A stretch of DNA of 64,000 bases from Lunularia cruciata (GCA_948567375.1 OX419756.1:18357001-18421000); one strand, 5' to 3'; positions 23,528 to 33,993 are shown, numbered from the stretch's first letter. Notes: generated by a model not told the origin, from the sequence alone. Program-made: numbers and translations.

Positions 23528-26500
23528 AGTTTCACTCAAGGAGTTATTGAGGCCCAAGTACTCCAATTTTAATATGGGATCTTGGACAAGGAATTGCAAC
23601 TTAGAGTACAAGATGCTATGTTGTTATATGCTACCTCACCTACTTTGGTGGTGGTCTTTAGTTTTGCTTAGCATATTGAGTTTATTATAGTAGATGAGAT
23701 AATGGTGACATTTGGATTTGGTAAAGAGACCTCATCTACAATTGTTTCTTCTTTTAGAGTACAAAAAAGTTCACCACAACTTATTAGCTTTCAAGGGCAG
23801 ACTTGGAAAACCAAGATCTTATGGACCAAGTGGAGCGCCTAGAGCAACTAAACCCTTACCTTCATTTTTAGATCAACAATAACAATGAGTGGTGGTGTTG
23901 CTTGTGAACTTGTGGTGGACCTCACCACAAAAGAGAGTGCACTCAAGGTAGTAGACATGATATCTTTGGTGCATCATAGCCAACATAGAGGTAATGTGAC
24001 CATTGCCATAGATTTGGTCACATTGAAGACTGATGCTTAGACCTTCACCCAAAGTTATGGAGTGGTAGGGCTACTATGACAAGGGGCAAAGCTCCTATCA
24101 TGGTGGACAAGGTGGTATAGGATCCATATCTGGTAGGAGCACAATACCTATCCTTGCTTCCAATACAACCATAGCTACATGGATTGAGCAATTGGAGTAG
24201 AGATTGGCTAACATGGCCATAGCTCAAAGAATCTCAAATGCAGGTGTTGAGGATTCCCCTTCTTATGCTAGTGATAAAGACATCTTGGACTTTATGTGTA
24301 GTGTAGTACAAATAGATGCATCTACTATAGTGACTAAGAGTGAAATATGTGCTTTAGAGCCTAGAGGAGCATCAATGGAATTGGATCTACAAAGAAGAGA
24401 AAGTTGGTAGATGTCAAATTTCCCCAATTTATCACACTCTTTGAGGCACTATAGATGACATCCATGGCTCTTAGGCATCCTAGTGCAAGTGTGGTAGGTA
24501 TTGATGGAGTGCATGATGTACTCAATGCTAGTCAACCACCTATTACTACACAAATTGAGTCTAGCATGGTGTTGGAGGCGCTTAGTTGATTATGTGCTTC
24601 CTTTTATTCTCAAATAGTGACATGTTTACATTGGAAGTTACCCAACTCTTTTGTTCTAGTTGGTTATCACACTTTGTGAGAGAAGATATGATGTGGTTCT
24701 TGCTTCTAGAGTAGAGGTGGTTGATAGTGGAGCTAACTAAGTTGAGAAGCATGGGATTCTCTCAACAACCATGGTTCATGGTAGGCAACAACAACTAGGC
24801 TGGAGGAGTTACCAACTAGACTTGCCTTTAAGTGAGCTTGATTCACACCTAGAGTTGTCCTATTGGATAACAAGAGGAGAATTTTTTGTTTAGTGGAACC
24901 TTTAGGGAAGGTCTATACACCATAGAGGATCTATAAGACTATGGTATGCATCCCTTTATGTTGGAGAAGGCTACAATTGATATGGAGAGGTATCCATTCC
25001 AAATCCACATATCTTTTCTTTTAGGGAGTGGTTCTACCTAGTACATCACATCTGGAGAGTTCATTGTCTAGTTTCAGCTTGGTCATCTGATTGATAGCTC
25101 TATGGTGAGAGCTCAAGCCATTGCAATAATAGCAAAGTTGTATGATGTGCTAGTTGGTGGAGCAATGTTTACTTCATGGGTTTCAATATTTACTATTGGG
25201 AGAAGATAGCTTCTTATAGACCAGATTGGTAATTAGGTGAGGAACGGGTATGTTGCCTACCATAACACTTTAGTAATGATACTCTTGGCTCACTATAGTC
25301 AAGGATTATAGTATCAATTTCAACTTTCAATGGTTTTGTTACTTGGCCTCGTGACTTATTGGAGGAGAATGACTACAAGGAGGATACTCTAATACCAAAG
25401 GAGATCACTTAGATTTGGAGTATGAGTGGGATGGTTCCATCTACCTTGGATATTCCATTATGGAGTTTGAGGAGGCATTGAAATAACATGCGGATCCATT
25501 GGTGCAATAAGCTTGGAGTGGAGCATTTGTATCACCAAGAGACCAATGTGAGTACGAGCCTTTGAAGTCTATTACCTTGTCACCTTTGGATACCACACTC
25601 ATTGCTTGGTAGTATCCAATAGAAGGATTATGTCTATTGGAGTTGTTTGGTGGGATAAACATTGGACTAGCTATGGTACTATAGGCAAATATACAAATAA
25701 AAAGGTGCTTGTATGTAGAGAGAGATGAGACTATCAAAAAAGAGTCTCTACATCATGTAGCACACTTGGCCTATCAATATCATGAGTTGTTACCAATGTC
25801 AACAATCAAGGGTTACCAAAAGATCCTACCAATGGACATTTTCTTGTTGGGTGTAGGATTTAGAGAGACATGGTACCATTTATTTGGTGATTTTTGGATG
25901 GGCATGTTAGAGACAAACCCATACTTGCTAAGGTCAAGATCTATAGGATCCCCATTTTGGTGTGTTTTGGAATACATTACTTATATTGTGACATCTCCAA
26001 GTTCATTAGTCTATTTCTCCAACCTACATTTTGGAGAACATCCTTTTGATGGGAAATTCTTGTACATTGGTGATGGTGAGTACACATTAGGGCCATTCTT
26101 GGAATGGAATTTTTGTGTTGTTGGATGCAACCAAGGTGGAATCATAGGCTTATTGTCTTTGTCTTTGGTGGACAAACCTCTTACCTACAGAGGTTCTATA
26201 TCATGCTTATGATGGGATTAAATGACTAGACTACTTTATTTTTGATGATATTTTGGATGTTGGGTACTAATATAGTGGTTTAAAGGTCACCTATGGCAAT
26301 GGAACCTTGTTGGACACCCTATAGCCACTTCATCCATACTTATGAGTCTCCCAAGCTCCCATTATTTTAAGAGGGAGGTCTTGGACTTGCTTGAGACTCA
26401 CAATTATAGTAGTTGGTGAAGCCTTATGCCAAACAGAGGGAGCATGTGATGGGTTTTTTATATTGATATTACTATTATTATAGTATTATCAAAGGCATCC

Positions 26501-26869
26501 AAGCCTCAAGTGCTAGGTCAAGCTATGGACCTGAATTATTTGACCTTGATTGTAGGCCTTGGCTTGGCAAAGCAATGTAGGATGTGTTTGATAGGCATCA
26601 CCACTTGAACACTTGAAAGTTGTATGCCTATCAAGACAATTCATGCATATGTTAGGGTTGATGGACCAAGTAGAGAGGGTATTATTAGGAAAAAACCAAT
26701 GGCTATTAGTAAGAGGGGTCTACCTAGAGTCCATCCAAATGAGCATGATTTACTTGGGTTACACCCTTGGTCTACTTGGGATGCAACTAGAGGATGTATG
26801 GAGCTTCTAGCTAGAGTAGAGGGAGTTTTTGCATTGAGATTGGGGATTCTAGTGGTTGGGAGCATGACA
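23528..26869 (+). mobile_element. Methyltransferase-bearing Gypsy relic, left part
   Basis: Decayed plus-strand element of a third Gypsy type. A zinc-knuckle-like remnant ending CGGPHHKREC lies near 23900-23940. Around 24960-25200 a frame reads LEKATIDMERYPFQIHISF, GHLIDSSMVRAQAIAIIAKL and YDVLVGGAMFTSW, a region I associate with the segment preceding the methyltransferase in related polyproteins. The methyltransferase domain follows (25580-26590), then a spacer frame (KTIHAYVRVDGPSREGIIRK, 26630-26690). The element is cut at 26869 by the intact family-A insertion and resumes with RT at 34702. No LTR of this family was identified in the window. Confidence 0.78.
25580..26590 (+). pseudogene. 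Retroelement-borne DNA cytosine-5 methyltransferase
   Basis: Reading through frameshifts and stops, the C5-methyltransferase motifs appear in canonical order. Motif I, the AdoMet site, is LCLLELFGGINIGLAMVL (25628-25680). The motif II acidic segment is YVERDE (25712-25729). The motif IV region is YLVIFGWAC followed by TAG (25881-25910), where GW-P-C-Q is expected: Pro is changed to Ala, Cys kept, Gln converted to a stop. Motif VI is YILENILL (26025-26048). The motif VIII region is VLLDATKVES then WWTNLLP (26115-26189). Near the end is GQAMDLNYLT (26513-26542), typical of motif X. The known reaction transfers a methyl group from AdoMet to cytosine C5. At least two frameshifts and many stops make it non-functional here. 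Identification rests on motif order. Confidence 0.8.
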
Positions 26870-27561
26870 TGTAACACCCATTTGTGCATGTGTGTGGTAT
26901 TGTGATATTTAGCTTGGTATTACAAGTACTTAAGAGATATTATTTATATAGAGATAAAGGATGGTTCTATATTAGTCATGGTTAGCTAAAGTTAGTCATA
27001 GCTAAGATAGATGGGACCTTACTTTAGAGGAAGTAGAAAAGATGAGCACCACTATTTTGGATTTTAGTGTGTTGACTTGGTATTATTCCTAGGTGTTTGG
27101 CTTTGGGGAAAGAGTTGAGAACTCTTGGGCCCGCAAGCCTTTTTGTTTTGGATTCTTCTTTAGTCCAAGGATAGCCCATGTGAAGGAATCCTTGCTTTAG
27201 TGGTTGGGTCAAGATAAGACCACATGCTTAGGGGAATATGCCCATGTGAATGGATATTCCTTTCTACTTTTTGACTTTACTTGACTTTTAGTCTAGTAAC
27301 TTGAGTTACTACGGTAATTAGTAACTTTGGTACGTAACTATTTCACAAGTATATAAACAAGGAGTGAGGAGGTACTCATCATCCTTTCATTTGCAACTAT
27401 CTCTCTCTCATTGAGTTCTCTAGTGAGCAATGTCTTGAGTCTTGGAGTGTTAGCCTTGGAGGAGTATGATGGAGTTGGGGTTCCTTGCCTTCTTAGTCCA
27501 TGGTGCGCTACCATAATAGCCATCAAAGGTTCATCCTGAGTGAGAGACAGGCCGGCTCACA
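26870..27561 (+). repeat. 5' LTR of the intact family-A element
   Basis: It starts TGTAACACCC and ends CCGGCTCACA. A TATA box tatataaa at 27350-27357 marks the probable promoter, so R/U5 would be the last 180 bp. Just upstream is the palindrome agtaact-tg-agttact (27295-27310), a possible transcription-factor site. Other copies of this LTR lie at 4905-5577 (minus), 13180-13870 (solo) and 34006-34697. Confidence 0.95.
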
Positions 27562-27565
27562 TTTT

Positions 27566-27581
27566 TGGTTCCGTTGCCGGG
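27566..27581 (+). other. Primer-binding site complementary to tRNA-Glu
   Basis: Four bases after the 5' LTR, TGGTTCCGTTGCCGGG is the exact reverse complement of the 3' end of plant tRNA-Glu including CCA (CCCGGCAACGGAACCA). This would prime minus-strand cDNA synthesis. Many plant Gypsy elements use initiator tRNA-Met instead, as the chromoviruses in this window do. Confidence 0.85.
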
Positions 27582-27602
27582 ACCTCTCTAGAAGGCAAGA
27601 TA

Positions 27603-27773
27603 ATGTTCCGCGTCCAATTCTACATTAGGCAGAAGGAGGCTATGAGAGCTCACTTGGAGAGAACATTAGGAGAGGAGAGGGCTGAACTTATGTTAGAGAA
27701 CCAAGATCCATTTGTATACCCTGTAGTTCATTATGATGTCTTTGAGGTGATTTTGTACATCTTGTACACATGA
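27603..27773 (+). CDS. Small leader ORF 1 (56 aa), paralogue of leader ORF 2
   Basis: This ATG-to-TGA frame begins 22 nt after the primer site and encodes 56 residues (MFRVQFYIRQKEAMRAHLER at its start, ending YILYT). It aligns without gaps to the 54-residue ORF at 28898-29062 with about 21 identities, densest in the PFVYPVVHY / PFVFPRVDY segment and the shared YILY end. No known domain was recognised. It could be a duplicated vestige of an N-terminal Gag segment or a short upstream ORF that modulates translation of gag-pol. Confidence 0.55.
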   Translation: MFRVQFYIRQKEAMRAHLERTLGEERAELMLENQDPFVYPVVHYDVFEVILYILYT

Positions 27774-28322
27774 GAGGAATTTGAGAGATTGTGTGAGGTG
27801 GATTGTAGATTTTGGGGATTAAGGTGATTTTGGGCAAAATCTCAAGTTTGAGATCTGGACTTGAGATTTCTACACATGATAGCTTGGGTTATCTTTCAGT
27901 TAGCACACTTGAAATTATTGAGAGAGCTTCTATGCGCACTGGGCTAGAATTTTTGAAAGTTGATAGGGTAAAGTGCTCCCGCAACTGCATGCTCTCTGGA
28001 AAATTGTACAGAGTCTGCCATTTCTTCAATTTTTAGTGAATTGTCCTAAAAATTTCCAAGAAAATTCAGTGCATTGTATCCTACCTGGTGCCACAAAAAT
28101 TAGAGAGAGATCATTTTTGCGCAGTGCGTTATGAGTTTTTGAAGTGAGGGGGGTGGTTTTCAGACCAAATCTGAAATATGGGTGCTGAATAGAAAGGTGT
28201 CTAGGCCAAATGGCTCGATGAAAATATCTAAAATTTTGCAGGGAGGGACGCCCTAGAGTTGTGATCAAGTGTGGAAAATTTCAGAGGATTGTGACATATT
28301 CGTTGGGAGATTTGAGTGACAT

Positions 28323-28895
28323 TGTGAGGAAGGGTCAATTCTGCAGAGTGGAGATCTCAGGCATGAGAAGTTTGAGATCAACAAAAAGCATGTTTGAGTG
28401 TTTAGATTCATCTTTGGGAACATGGAGGGTCATCAAGAGTGGAAATTGAGATTATGCAAGGTTCCCCAAGGGTTTGAGGTGATTTTAGGGGTGGATTTGA
28501 GGAAAAGAGAGTTTACAATAGAATTTGAAGAGAGTGTTGAGAGGATCCAAAAACCTACACCACTTGGAGGAAAGAGTGAGTCTAAGTGCTTTCTATGTGG
28601 AGAGAAGGGACATAAGGCAAGTTCATGTCCATTAACCTTTGAGAGCAAGAGATAGAGGGAAAGGAGAGGCTTACTTGACTTGGGTTTGCATGTTGGACCT
28701 TCTTCACCAAGATTGGGAGGGAGAAGATCTAAGACCAAGGAGTTGTGTGAGGTTTGTGGAGTTGAAGGACTTCCAAAAGGACATGAGTGTAGTGGAGTAA
28801 AAGCACTTTTGGAAACTTTGGTGAAGGATCTTGGAGAGAGTCTTAGTACAGCTACAGAAATACTACCACCTTCATCAGCTAGTTCTCAAGATTAG
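28323..28895 (+). pseudogene. Zinc-knuckle reading frame in the leader, two stops
   Basis: One plus-strand frame reads through a TGA at 28395-28397 and a TAG at 28653-28655. Between them is a WKLRLCKVPQGFEVILGV segment followed by a CCHC zinc knuckle, CFLCGEKGHKASSC (CX2CX4HX4C). After the second stop comes a Cys-rich CEVCGVEGLPKGHEC. It is separate from the zinc knuckle inside gag. The frame could be a captured or duplicated nucleic-acid-binding gene now inactivated, or the stops could be read through. It lies between the two paralogous small ORFs. Confidence 0.6.
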
Positions 28896-28897
28896 TG

Positions 28898-29062
28898 ATG
28901 GAGATAATCTTTCAACTTATGGATAAACTATCCATGAGAGTTAGATTAATATGCACTCTAGGATTTGATGTTGCTATAGAAATCTTGGAGCAACCTGAAC
29001 CTTTTGTGTTCCCTAGAGTGGATTATTCTCAGATGGTGTTAGTCATGTATATACTCTATTAG
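28898..29062 (+). CDS. Small leader ORF 2 (54 aa), paralogue of leader ORF 1
   Basis: The ATG at 28898 opens a 54-residue frame (start MEIIFQLMDKLSMRVRLICT, end YILY) closing at TAG 29060-29062, 68 nt before the gag-pol ATG. About 39% identity to leader ORF 1 over its full length shows the leader contains an internal duplication. Its position directly before gag-pol suggests an ancestral Gag N-terminal extension or a regulatory upstream ORF. Confidence 0.55.
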   Translation: MEIIFQLMDKLSMRVRLICTLGFDVAIEILEQPEPFVFPRVDYSQMVLVMYILY

Positions 29063-29130
29063 TAATAGAGTGAGAGAAAAGAAAAGAGAAAAAAAAAATT
29101 AAGAGAAAAGAAAGATAGTGAGGGGTTAAG

Positions 29131-32100
29131 ATGGGGAAACTTCCGGTTTTCTTTGGCAAGGATGGAGAAGATGTGGAGGCCTTTGTGAGAGACTTCAAGA
29201 GAGCTTGCATAGGAAACAATGAGAGGAGGAAGAATGAGTGGGCCTCATTATTACCAGATTTCTTTGAGGATGCAGCACTTATATGGTATGAGTCAGAATA
29301 CCAAAAGAGAGAGAGGAGAGAGGGGGAAGAGGAGTCTTGGGAGACTTTGACTTCAGCACTCATTGAGAACTTTCTTCCTGATGAGAGTTATGAGAGATTG
29401 ATGAGTGAGGTTACATTTCTCAAGCAAGGAGATGGAGAGAAAGTGAGGGTCTATGTGGAAAGAGTGGAAAAGTTGGAGTCCAGATTTCGCATAGTGTTGA
29501 GGAAGGGTGGGGATGATGTGGAGACTACAATGATTGGCATAGGGGCCATGCTCACCAAGAATTTTGTGGGAGGATTGAGACCACAAATTAGAAGCAAGGT
29601 GAGATATGAGAAACCTTCTTCCAAGGTTGAAGCTATCAAGATCGCAATTCGTATGGAGGAGAGTTTGGAAGGGGATGAAAGTGATTTGGTGGTGAAGGAG
29701 GTTGTGCATCCTCCTCAAGGCTACAAGTATGGTGGAACTTCTGATACTTTGGTGACAAGGGTTGCACCACAAGTAGTAGTTGCTCCAGTTCTTGCACCTC
29801 CACCAAAAGATCCACTCCAAACCATCACAGAACAACTTGCGGATCTCAAGATCAATGTGGTGCAATTATGGGAGAAGAGAGAGGTGGATCAGAATGTAGG
29901 GAGAGGGCCTAGGAGTTATGGAAACCATCCATATAGAGGAGGCCAACCAGCCAACAATTTCAATGATAGAAATTGTTTTGGTTGTGGGGGAAGAGGCCAT
30001 ATCCAAAGGAATTGCCCAAATTCCACTTACCATGGAGGAAGGGGTTATGAGGGAGCCAATAGAGGGAAAGAGGGAGGTAGTGAAACCCAAGTGGCTCCTA
30101 ATCCCAACAAAGGTAAGGGGATAGCATCCATAGATGTGGTTGAGAGCAAGTATGAGAAGGGAGAGTGCTCAAACTCCAAGGGTCCTAATTTGGAGCTTTT
30201 GGCACAAGAGAAGAAGAGAGCTCGTTTTGCAGAGGATGTTCACTCTTCTCAAGGATTTACTTCAAGCAAGGATACTCCTATGTCTACTAGGAGCACTCGC
30301 ACCTCAACACCATCAACAACAAAGACTCCAAGGAAGAAGTTGGGGATGGAGGACTTCTTGATCTCCAAGCAACAATGGAACTACAATGTGTTGGAGGATG
30401 TTGGTAGTCACAAGGCTAACATCACAGTGGGCCAATTAATTGCTTTGAACCCTACCTTGAGAAAGGAGCTTAGAGGTGGTTTGAGTTCTACAAGGAGCAA
30501 GAAGAAGAAGAAGGCAAAAGTTCCAATATCAATGGGGGTGGTGGATGCCAAGCCAGCACCATGGGAAGCTTGTGAATATGCCTCCAAGATTGATGTGAGA
30601 GTGAATGGTCACAACATCAAGGATGCATTGGTTGATGGAGGATCAGCAGTGAATGCCATGTCAGAAAGGTTGATGAAGAAGTTGGGTATGATACCCTCAA
30701 GAGCTTCAACATTTGTGGTGAGCATGGCAAACAAGCAACAAGTTCGACCAGTAGGAGTGATGGATAAGGTGGTAGTTTCAGTTATGGGAGTTCAAAATCT
30801 CATGACTTTCCAAGTCTTGAAGGATTCAAGCTATGACTTACTTCTTGGGAGGCCATGGTTGAGAGCAGCACGCACAACTGATCGATGGCACAAAGGGTAC
30901 TTGAGGATTGGGCCATCAAACCATAGAGTCACTGTTCCTGTGACTAACACCACCAACACTTCACATTCAGATACCCCATCTTCTAATTATTGGGAATCAG
31001 ATTCTGAAGAAGGAGCTTCAGGTGTGGACACAAGCATGGAAGAGGAGACTTCCACGGAGGATGATGAATCTGAATCTGATTCAGATGTGTATCCCTTGTG
31101 TGCTATGGATTTTGCACCTAAGCCAGAGGTTTTGAAGGACCCAGATAAATCACCATTGACACTTGAGGAGGTAGAGAGAAGGTTATCTACCCTCAAGTAT
31201 GGCCCAAATGTTACCAAGGAGGAGAAGGTGAGATTTGAGGAGATTTTCCGCAAGTTCATCCATGTGTTTGCTTTTAGTTACAAGGATTTGAAGGAAGTCA
31301 CCTTGGAGGAGCACAAGATAGAGGTGGAGTCACATGCAAGACCAATCCGCCAAAAGCAAAGTCGCATTAGCCCACCAATATCTTTGGTTGTGAAGGAGGA
31401 GATTGATAAGCTCAAGGAGGCTGGATTTATCTTTGAGGTGGAGAATTCAGAATGGGTGTCTCCAATTGTCATTGTGAAGAAAAAGAATGGCAAGCTTCGG
31501 GTATGTGTGGATTACAAGAAGCTCAATGCTGTTACCAAGAAGGACTACTACCCATTGCCATTCATTGATGAGATCTTGGAGGAGGTTGCAGGTCATGAGA
31601 GGTACAGTTTTGGAGATGGTTATAGTGGATATAACCAAATCAAGATTGCACCAGAGCATCAACAACTCACCACATTCACCACACCTTGGGGAACTTACGC
31701 TTTCAAGGTCATGCCTTTTGGGCTTTGCAATGCTCCAGCCACATTCCAACGGTTCATGAACAAGGTATTTGAACCTTTCATTGGGAAATTTGTGAGAGAT
31801 TTCATTGATGACTTTTGTGTCTATGGGAGCAAGGAGGAGCACTTTGAGCACCTAATCAAAGTCTTGCAACGCTTGGATGAGGCAAATGCATCACTCAACC
31901 CAGAGAAGTGCATTTTTGGATGTGAAGAAGGTCTACTTTTGGGGCACATCATCTCCAAGGATGGAATAGCAGTTGATCCTGAGAAGGTGAGGAAAATCTC
32001 AGACCTTCCATTCCCTTCAAGCTTGACAAAGTTACGCCAATTCTTGGGAATGGTTGGGTACTATAGGAGGTTCATCTTCTCATTTTCCAACAAGGCTTAT

Positions 32101-33957
32101 GCATTGACCATCTACATGAAGAAGGGTGTAGATTACATGGTGATTTTGGAAGACAAGGAGGCTCTCAAAGCTTTTGAGGAGCTCAAGCAATCCCTTGTTG
32201 TAGCTCCAATTCTTGCTAAACCTGATTGGAGTAAGCCTTTCATCCTCTACACTGATGCTTCTAATGTAGCTATAGGATGCACTCTTAGTCAATTAGACCA
32301 AGATGGGCATGATCATCTAATAGCTTATGCTAGTAGGCAGATGGTTTCAGCAGAGAAGAACTACTCTGTCACAGAGAGAGAAGGGTTGGCAGTGATCTTT
32401 GGTCTCAAGAAGTTTAGACACTACTTGATTGGAGGGAAAGCCACAATTGTCACGGATCACAAGGCTTTGAAGTACATCTTCAACAAGCCTAATGTTGAAG
32501 GGAGACTAGCAAGGTGGATGATTCTCTTGTCTGAGTATGACTACACAATTGAGGATAGGCCAGGAAAGAAACATGCAAATGCTGATTTGTTATCTAGAGC
32601 CTATGATCATGATGGAGATGAGCCAGTAGATGATTCCTTCCCGGATGAGGAGCTCATGACAATCTCAGTCACTCAAGAGGTTCCAATGGAGTACAAGGAG
32701 ATTGTGGATTTTGTGACAAGAGGTAACTATCCAGAAGGGATGCATGCTAGGGAGAGGAAGGCCCTTGCAGCAAGATCTAGACCTTACACAATGGTGGATG
32801 ATATTCTTTTTCACCAAGGAGCAGATGGTCTACTTCGAAGAGCAGTGGGTAAGGAAGAGTCTATCCTACTCATAAAGGAGTTTCATGAAGGTTTAGTATG
32901 TGGAGGACACTTTGCAGGAAAGGTGACTGCTTTCAAGATTCTAGATGCAGGTTACCATTGGAGAGGGATTTTCAAGGATTGTCTTGATTATTGCAAAACT
33001 TGTCATGTTTGTCAAGCTTTTGCTAGAAAGTCTACATCCACTCCACCACTTAGATCAATTCCATTGCTAGGACCCTTTGAGAAGTGGGGAATTGATTTTG
33101 TAGGACCTCTCAATAGAACCCCAAGGAACAATCGGTACATTGTGGTAGTTACTGATTACCTTACCAAGTGGGTTGAGGCTAGACCATTGAGGGACAAGAA
33201 TGAAGATGAAGTGGGTAGATTTCTTTATGAACGCATTATCACTAGGTTTGGATGCCCTTTGGAGTTGGTTTCTGATAGAGGAGGAGAGTTTACAGGAAGC
33301 ATTACTACAGCCATGCTACGACATTTCTCTATCACACATAGAGTAACTACATCCTATAAGCCAAATTCCAATGGCTTGGCAGAGAGAACCAATCAGACCT
33401 TGTGCATGATGTTGGCCAAAGATGCAGAAATGGAGGGGGCTAAACATCATTGGGACAAGAGGATTCATGCAGTTTTGTGGGAGTATAGGACAACCATGAA
33501 GACTTCCACTGGATATTCTCCATTCCAATTGGTGTATGGTATTGAGTCTACCTTACCTATTCACTTTGATCTTCCTACCTTCCAAAGCATTCATAGGAGA
33601 TTGAAGAAAGCACAAGGAAGTGATGCAGAGAAGTCAAGGAAGGATCAACTCATGGAGTTGGAAGAGGCAAGAGCAGTTGCTATGGTTCGAGTGGAGCAAG
33701 CCCAAAGGAAACAAAAGGAGAGCTATGACAAGAGGCAAGGCAAGAAGAAGGTGGAGCCTTTCAAAGAAGGTGATTGGGTAATGTTGTTTGATTCCATTCG
33801 ATTCAAGAGAGTACAAAAGAAGTTTTTGCCTAAGTACTTTGGACCTTTCATAGTAGAGAAGGTGTGGGGAAATTACACTTATGATCTCAAGGAGTTGGGA
33901 GGAAGACACTTTGATAGGATTAACCATGATAAGTTGAAGATGTACCATAGAAGGTAG
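29131..33957 (+). CDS. Gag-Pol polyprotein of intact Ty3/Gypsy element
   Basis: An uninterrupted 1608-codon frame. Gag occupies about residues 1-270 (start MGKLPVFFGKDGEDVEAFVR), then a CCHC knuckle CFGCGGRGHIQRNC near 282. The aspartic protease is around 501, where the active site reads VDGGSAVNAM rather than the usual D-T/S-G. Reverse transcriptase spans about 745-950 with FGDGYSGYNQ and a FIDD catalytic motif near 891. RNase H begins with TDASNVAIGC near 1041. Integrase has the zinc-binding H...H...C...C region (about 1251-1291) and the catalytic D, D, E near 1321, 1381 and 1417 (GIDFVGP, SDRGGEF, GLAERTNQ). The C-terminus lacks a chromodomain. Known role: packaging, reverse transcription and integration of the element. 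Gag and Pol share one frame, so no frameshift is needed. Start chosen as the first ATG of the open frame. Confidence 0.95.
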   Translation: MGKLPVFFGKDGEDVEAFVRDFKRACIGNNERRKNEWASLLPDFFEDAALIWYESEYQKRERREGEEESWETLTSALIENFLPDESYERLMSEVTFLKQGDGEKVRVYVERVEKLESRFRIVLRKGGDDVETTMIGIGAMLTKNFVGGLRPQIRSKVRYEKPSSKVEAIKIAIRMEESLEGDESDLVVKEVVHPPQGYKYGGTSDTLVTRVAPQVVVAPVLAPPPKDPLQTITEQLADLKINVVQLWEKREVDQNVGRGPRSYGNHPYRGGQPANNFNDRNCFGCGGRGHIQRNCPNSTYHGGRGYEGANRGKEGGSETQVAPNPNKGKGIASIDVVESKYEKGECSNSKGPNLELLAQEKKRARFAEDVHSSQGFTSSKDTPMSTRSTRTSTPSTTKTPRKKLGMEDFLISKQQWNYNVLEDVGSHKANITVGQLIALNPTLRKELRGGLSSTRSKKKKKAKVPISMGVVDAKPAPWEACEYASKIDVRVNGHNIKDALVDGGSAVNAMSERLMKKLGMIPSRASTFVVSMANKQQVRPVGVMDKVVVSVMGVQNLMTFQVLKDSSYDLLLGRPWLRAARTTDRWHKGYLRIGPSNHRVTVPVTNTTNTSHSDTPSSNYWESDSEEGASGVDTSMEEETSTEDDESESDSDVYPLCAMDFAPKPEVLKDPDKSPLTLEEVERRLSTLKYGPNVTKEEKVRFEEIFRKFIHVFAFSYKDLKEVTLEEHKIEVESHARPIRQKQSRISPPISLVVKEEIDKLKEAGFIFEVENSEWVSPIVIVKKKNGKLRVCVDYKKLNAVTKKDYYPLPFIDEILEEVAGHERYSFGDGYSGYNQIKIAPEHQQLTTFTTPWGTYAFKVMPFGLCNAPATFQRFMNKVFEPFIGKFVRDFIDDFCVYGSKEEHFEHLIKVLQRLDEANASLNPEKCIFGCEEGLLLGHIISKDGIAVDPEKVRKISDLPFPSSLTKLRQFLGMVGYYRRFIFSFSNKAYALTIYMKKGVDYMVILEDKEALKAFEELKQSLVVAPILAKPDWSKPFILYTDASNVAIGCTLSQLDQDGHDHLIAYASRQMVSAEKNYSVTEREGLAVIFGLKKFRHYLIGGKATIVTDHKALKYIFNKPNVEGRLARWMILLSEYDYTIEDRPGKKHANADLLSRAYDHDGDEPVDDSFPDEELMTISVTQEVPMEYKEIVDFVTRGNYPEGMHARERKALAARSRPYTMVDDILFHQGADGLLRRAVGKEESILLIKEFHEGLVCGGHFAGKVTAFKILDAGYHWRGIFKDCLDYCKTCHVCQAFARKSTSTPPLRSIPLLGPFEKWGIDFVGPLNRTPRNNRYIVVVTDYLTKWVEARPLRDKNEDEVGRFLYERIITRFGCPLELVSDRGGEFTGSITTAMLRHFSITHRVTTSYKPNSNGLAERTNQTLCMMLAKDAEMEGAKHHWDKRIHAVLWEYRTTMKTSTGYSPFQLVYGIESTLPIHFDLPTFQSIHRRLKKAQGSDAEKSRKDQLMELEEARAVAMVRVEQAQRKQKESYDKRQGKKKVEPFKEGDWVMLFDSIRFKRVQKKFLPKYFGPFIVEKVWGNYTYDLKELGGRHFDRINHDKLKMYHRR

Positions 33958-33993
33958 AGAGACCTTCACTTTGAGGACAAAGTGAAAACTTAG

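Noticed and set aside
24880-25240. Aspartic protease of the methyltransferase-bearing relic
   Set aside because: The region resembles the segment preceding the methyltransferase in related polyproteins, but no D-S/T-G active site could be read.
29353-29865. A 170-codon minus-strand frame
   Set aside because: It is the antisense shadow of the intact gag coding sequence.
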